Origin: Nematostella vectensis
Taxonomy: Eukaryota; Cnidaria; Anthozoa; Actiniaria; Edwardsiidae
NCBI RefSeq assembly: GCF_932526225.1
Contig: NC_064039.1
Coordinates: 15,022,139 to 15,086,138 of the forward strand
Direction of reading: 5' to 3'
DNA: 64,000 nucleotides
Below the pieces are notes generated by a model. That model was not told the origin of the DNA. It worked only from the letters and a program-made list of their open reading frames with translations, and searched no databases. Within the stretch, counting starts at the first letter, position 1; each line of letters opens with the position of its first letter. Made by a program: the position numbers and the translations under genes. Of this stretch, positions 60,090-64,000 are shown piece after piece.

Positions 60090-60140
60090 ATGGCGATCCT
60101 TCCCTTGTGTAGATTCAAAGGCAATTCTCGTATTTCATAG
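60090..60140 (+). promoter_or_regulatory. Upstream open reading frame before BLTP3
   Basis: A 16-codon frame (MAILPLCRFKGNSRIS) starts in a favourable context (aaaATGG) and ends ten bases before the main BLTP3 ATG at 60150. If the transcript starts upstream of 60090, scanning ribosomes would meet it first. Its regulatory role is inferred only from position. Confidence 0.4.
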
Positions 60141-60149
60141 GAGTTTACA

Positions 60150-63100
60150 ATGTCTGGTTTGGTGAAGAACCAGATCGCGAAACAGCTTGCAAGGTCTGAA
60201 CACTGTGAAATAATTCCGTTTGCAACAAATGGTTATGCGATGCCATATGTAACATGAACCTGATGTTTGTTGTCAAATGGTTTCGCGCTAAGTTTGCCCT
60301 CTCAAACCCACGATTGCTTTATTTTAAGGTTTACGAAGAACCTATCGCCCAACAAGATTAGCGTCAAGTTCCTCAAGGGCGAAGGCGAGCTTCACAACCT
60401 TGAGTTAGACGAGAAGATTCTCTCCGACTTGTTAGAATTACCCCCGTGGCTTCGCATCACCAAAGCCGATTGTAATAAAATTTCAGCAAAGGTTTGTATA
60501 CATTTTATTTTAGATGAAACCGTTCTTTAAAATTGAATTATAGCCCTGTTCTTTAGAATATAGGGCTAAAACAACTGAAATATGAAACATGGGGTTTTCC
60601 GACTAATTTATTTTCGACAGCTCCCGTAGTGGCGTTTTCGCCGCAAAGTTGTTCAGTGCTTACGTCTCATTATAATTCTGTTATATTCTGCTTTAGAATA
60701 AAAGAACTGGTTTCCATTCTAAATGGAAGGCTTCAACATTGCCTAGGTGACGAAATATTGCCTTATTTTCTCGGCTTTGGCCTTTGTAATATCATAGTGT
60801 TTTAACCTTTTCTTGAAGAACTTTAGTACTCTTATAATAAGTTACTTGTCAAGATGACCCTCTTTGGGTTTTACTAATCGGCTTGAAGAAAGCTTTCCAC
60901 AAATTTTTCTCCCTATTTATGAATCATGCTACGTAGGGAGTATACCCGTGTCATTGAATATTCTATTTTATTATAAGCTTACTCTTTTTTTACATTTTCG
61001 TTTTTTTACATGTTCTGTCTAAGTAACTTACTTAAATAATTCTGAGTGTTCTACTCTGTCAAGCAAACCACATTCATATTTCGTGTGATCAAATGAATTG
61101 TAATGAAATCGTGGCTTTTTTTTTTATTCATGATTCACGAAGTTTCATTCAATGGTTTGTAAAGACTGCTTGTGTTTATGTGCACATACATTTCAATTGT
61201 TGCCAGTTTGTGTATCACGAGTTTGCTAAAGATAGCTTTTGTTTACAAACTCGACTCCTCTCTGTCACGCTAGCAATATTCCAGAGTCCGTAATTTTGAA
61301 CTTCTCCGATCACTTGCTTGCTAAAAAAAAGCATATTTCTCTTAGCTTACTTCAATTACATGTTTGTCTACGAAACTGTTAGTATTATTTTATTAAGTGT
61401 ATGTTTCACTTGACTGTACTTTAATTGTTTTTGTATGAAAATGATTGGCAAAAAATAACAAAATCTTTGCAAAGGAATTCAGTGTTTTATTCAAGTTAAT
61501 AAGTCACATCTGACAATTGGTGACAGCTCAGATAAGATAACTAGCCAACACCAGCCATCCACCTGCCTCTCTCAGTTCGTATGTATAGTGAAAATTATTA
61601 TATTTTTTTGACAATGATAGAATCTCAACAAAACTATCCAATGAACCTTGATTATTGTGTTTCTTGTCTGGGCACATATTGGTATACCATTAACCCCTAA
61701 TGCATGTGTACACCTGCAATGTGATAATTGTTTGTGTTTCCGAAAATTTGTATAATTACAAAGTACATTATACAGTATGTAGTTTTGTTTTTATCTTCCC
61801 TGTACACTCCCTTTTTTGCTGAATATTCAAATAATCTGGAAAGGTTTTGCTTAATTCTGAATTTTGTTTTCAAGCTGTCTATACTTTTAAAGGTGCTACT
61901 ACATCTGTTTGGTGAATGTTTTGATTAGTCTTGAAGGTTATGACGTCATCAACCTGCTTTGCATCAACTTAGAACGATAATTCTTGCAGGCACTATTATC
62001 AAAAACACTGACAAACATTCAGAAAACCCCGAAAAATATTCTGAAAACTCAAAACTGTGCTATATTTAAGTGATAAAACGCATATCCCATGTGGGGATGT
62101 TGTGAAAATTGATAAAAAACTTGACTTTCAAGTTTTTTATCAATTCGACCAACATTCCCCAAGTGTCTGTAAAAGACCTAGAAAGACACGGGATGTGTGT
62201 TTTATTGCTTTTATAGAAAAACTATAAGACACAACATACCATGATCAAAGAGATCAAGAGATGTGTTCATTTTATTGTCAAAATCTAATTCTCGTGACAT
62301 ACGAATCTGACTTGTGATCAGAGGATGGAGTTTGTTTTTTAAACAAAAACTTGATTTTCCTTTATTGTACCTGTGAATTATTAATAAGTTGTCATACAGT
62401 TCTCTGGTTCAATTTGAGATTTTTTTGTACTCGTTCATTTTCCGAAATTCTCAAATTGCACTTGCCCTGAGGACTTAAAAAAAAAAGAGTCTGTAAAAGT
62501 CGGCAAGTTACCAGCATTACTTGCTGTCAAAAGCCAGTCTGTACTGTTTTTAACAGACAAGCTCATTTGAAGCTCTCAACCAATCAGCGTGCAAGATACT
62601 CAGGTGTTATTTTATAAATGTATTTATATGTATATTGACAGGTTTTGATAAAGATGGACCTCTGGAGGTGGCAGCTCTAACTGTAAAGAAAAAATAATAA
62701 TGTTTGTCTTATTATAGAATCAAATCTCAAAAGTACTGTTAGCAGAGATTGACTAGGATATGTCCTTAGAATTACTCAAAAACTTTTCTTACAAAGTGTT
62801 GGGCCCTGTTCTTGTTATCAGCTCAAATCCTACCACCTCAGACTGTTTAGGAAACAGTGCCATACGTATCATTGATAAAGTTCAAATTGTATATTATCCA
62901 TATTTAAAAAAAAAAACACCTCTGTAGCAATTGCATGATCCCTAAGTATTTATTTATACTTGAGAGAGGATGAAAAACTTTCATCTCTGCACTTCTTTTT
63001 GCTGTATACTTTGGTTCTTTGAAAAAGAAAATAGAATGTTTTTTGGGGTGCAGGGTTGATCTTGGTTAAATTTTGGTTTGTTACTCAAGGGCATGGAATT

Positions 63101-63909
63101 TAAGACTTTCTCAGATCCTCCTCCTTTGCTTTTATACCCAAGTATACTCAAGGAGCCTCGGCTCCCAGAGAATGCAGGGGCTGATCTAGGGGTGGGCCAT
63201 GCGAGTCCCAGCCCTCCCTATTTTCAGATGTTTGACTGAAAAATAATAAGATATAAATATAAGGAAATCCATAGCAGAGCAATGAATCTGCCCCCTTTCA
63301 TGAAAACCTTGCTTCGCCCCCCCTTTTTGGAACTCCTCCATCCACCCCTGCAATAAGCCATAGTAATGTCAGCAATATTCAATTTCTCTCCTAATTTTAA
63401 TTTCTTTTTTTTTTTTTTTTTGCTGCAGATACATTGGACTAAACTCAAAACAGATCCTATATGCCTGGTAGGTGGAAGGTTAAAGCAAAACGTAAAATCC
63501 TTGTAAAAGGATATCCATTAATCCATTATATCCATTATCCATTATTTGCTACTCAGCTTTTATCCTTATCAAAACTACTGTAATTACTATCTGGAACCTG
63601 TAAACAAATGGCTTCCCTCCGTATTGACAATGTGTGAGAATGTTATTTTAATAAAAGAGGTATCTACTTATTGGAGTTGCTATTACAGTATAGTGTTTGC
63701 TTTGAAATCTTAAAATCCAGACTTAGGAAAGTGTCTATTGTACTTATAAGTGATGTCCATAATATGAAGATCCCACTGTATATATTGTGAGTGCTGTTTT
63801 CATTCTAGTTCTTAGACTGCGTGCAGATAGATATAGAGCAAGTTGTTGTTGCTGAATCAAAGCATTCTCCAAACCAGTCATCAACTCAACAACCACCTCA
63901 GCCAAACAA
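60150..63909 (+). CDS. BLTP3: BLTP3-type bridge-like lipid transfer protein, N-terminal exons (3' end beyond the window)
   Basis: Exons 60150-60193, 60329-60491, 63429-63467 and 63809-63909 are phase-consistent. They encode MSGLVKNQIAKQLARFTKNL, SPNKISVKFLKGEGELHNLE, LDEKILSDLLELPPWLRITK, a Cys-Asn-Lys stretch, IHWTKLKTDPICLFLDCVQI, and a Gln/Pro/Ser-rich tail. This is the chorein-like N-terminus shared by human UHRF1BP1 (BLTP3A) and UHRF1BP1L/SHIP164 (BLTP3B), notably KGEGELxNLELDE and WTKLKTxPICL. These rod-shaped proteins carry phospholipids along a hydrophobic groove at organelle contacts. Exon 1 ends at GCAAG|gtctga, a weak 5' splice site. The intron at 60492-63428 is the longest and holds nothing recognised. 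The last exon ends CAAACAA|gtgagt. Confidence 0.9.
63174..63353. mobile_element. Short inverted-end element in BLTP3 intron 2
   Basis: About 180 bp with ends TGCAGGGGCTGATCTAGGGGT / ATCCACCCCTGCA. It lies 75 bases upstream of exon 63429-63467. Confidence 0.5.
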
Positions 63910-64000
63910 GTGAGTGACAGCTTAAAAAGTAATTTCCTTGACTTTATGATCCAAGCCCTTTTTACATGATGTTGGTCAATTTTTTTTCCACCAAAAAATT

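Overview
This is animal nuclear DNA: AT-rich, with many short exons, GT-AG introns, dense miniature inverted-repeat elements and long G/C homopolymer runs. The protein families (SRCR, MAM, LDLa, D8C, PA14 and fucolectin-like ectodomains, a class A GPCR, vertebrate-like UROS and choline kinase) suggest an early-branching metazoan. A cnidarian, perhaps a sea anemone, is my best guess; that is inference, not proof.

Layout. (1) About 1-31,570, minus strand: one very large secreted or membrane mosaic gene. It has a TATA box and a non-coding first exon near 31.5 kb, a signal-peptide exon at 27.8 kb, six SRCR exons (18.1-14.2 kb), a fucolectin-like domain, a PA14 domain, MAM, LDLa, a TSP1-like exon, two more MAM domains and a D8C (uromodulin/GP2-type) domain, and it runs off the left edge. 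I traced 29 internal coding exons whose phases all agree (5,449 nt, about 1,816 residues), plus the start of a 30th exon at the edge. (2) 35,114-42,457, minus strand: a complete nine-exon uroporphyrinogen-III synthase (264 aa). (3) 43,060-50,150, plus strand: a complete nine-exon choline kinase (375 aa), head-to-head with UROS across a 602 bp shared promoter. (4) 52,477-54,190, minus strand: a two-coding-exon rhodopsin-family GPCR (341 aa). (5) 60,150 to the right edge, plus strand: the 5' end of a BLTP3 (UHRF1BP1/SHIP164-type) bridge-like lipid transfer gene.

The most unusual feature is a recurring pattern in which intronic minisatellites are built from the exon-intron junction itself. At least four introns of two unrelated genes carry arrays whose unit contains the last exon bases plus the 5' splice site. 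One intron carries an array of its 3' splice site, and the GPCR has a duplicated 3' splice site. Two arrays in the mosaic gene have units of 15 and 42 bp and stay open in the gene's reading frame, so use of a different copy would change protein length without a frameshift.

Most remaining space holds short terminal-inverted-repeat elements (at least ten families), poly-G-containing elements with expanded internal repeats, a long inverted repeat upstream of BLTP3 and microsatellites. The genes do not form one pathway. The only functional arrangement visible is the divergent UROS/choline kinase promoter.
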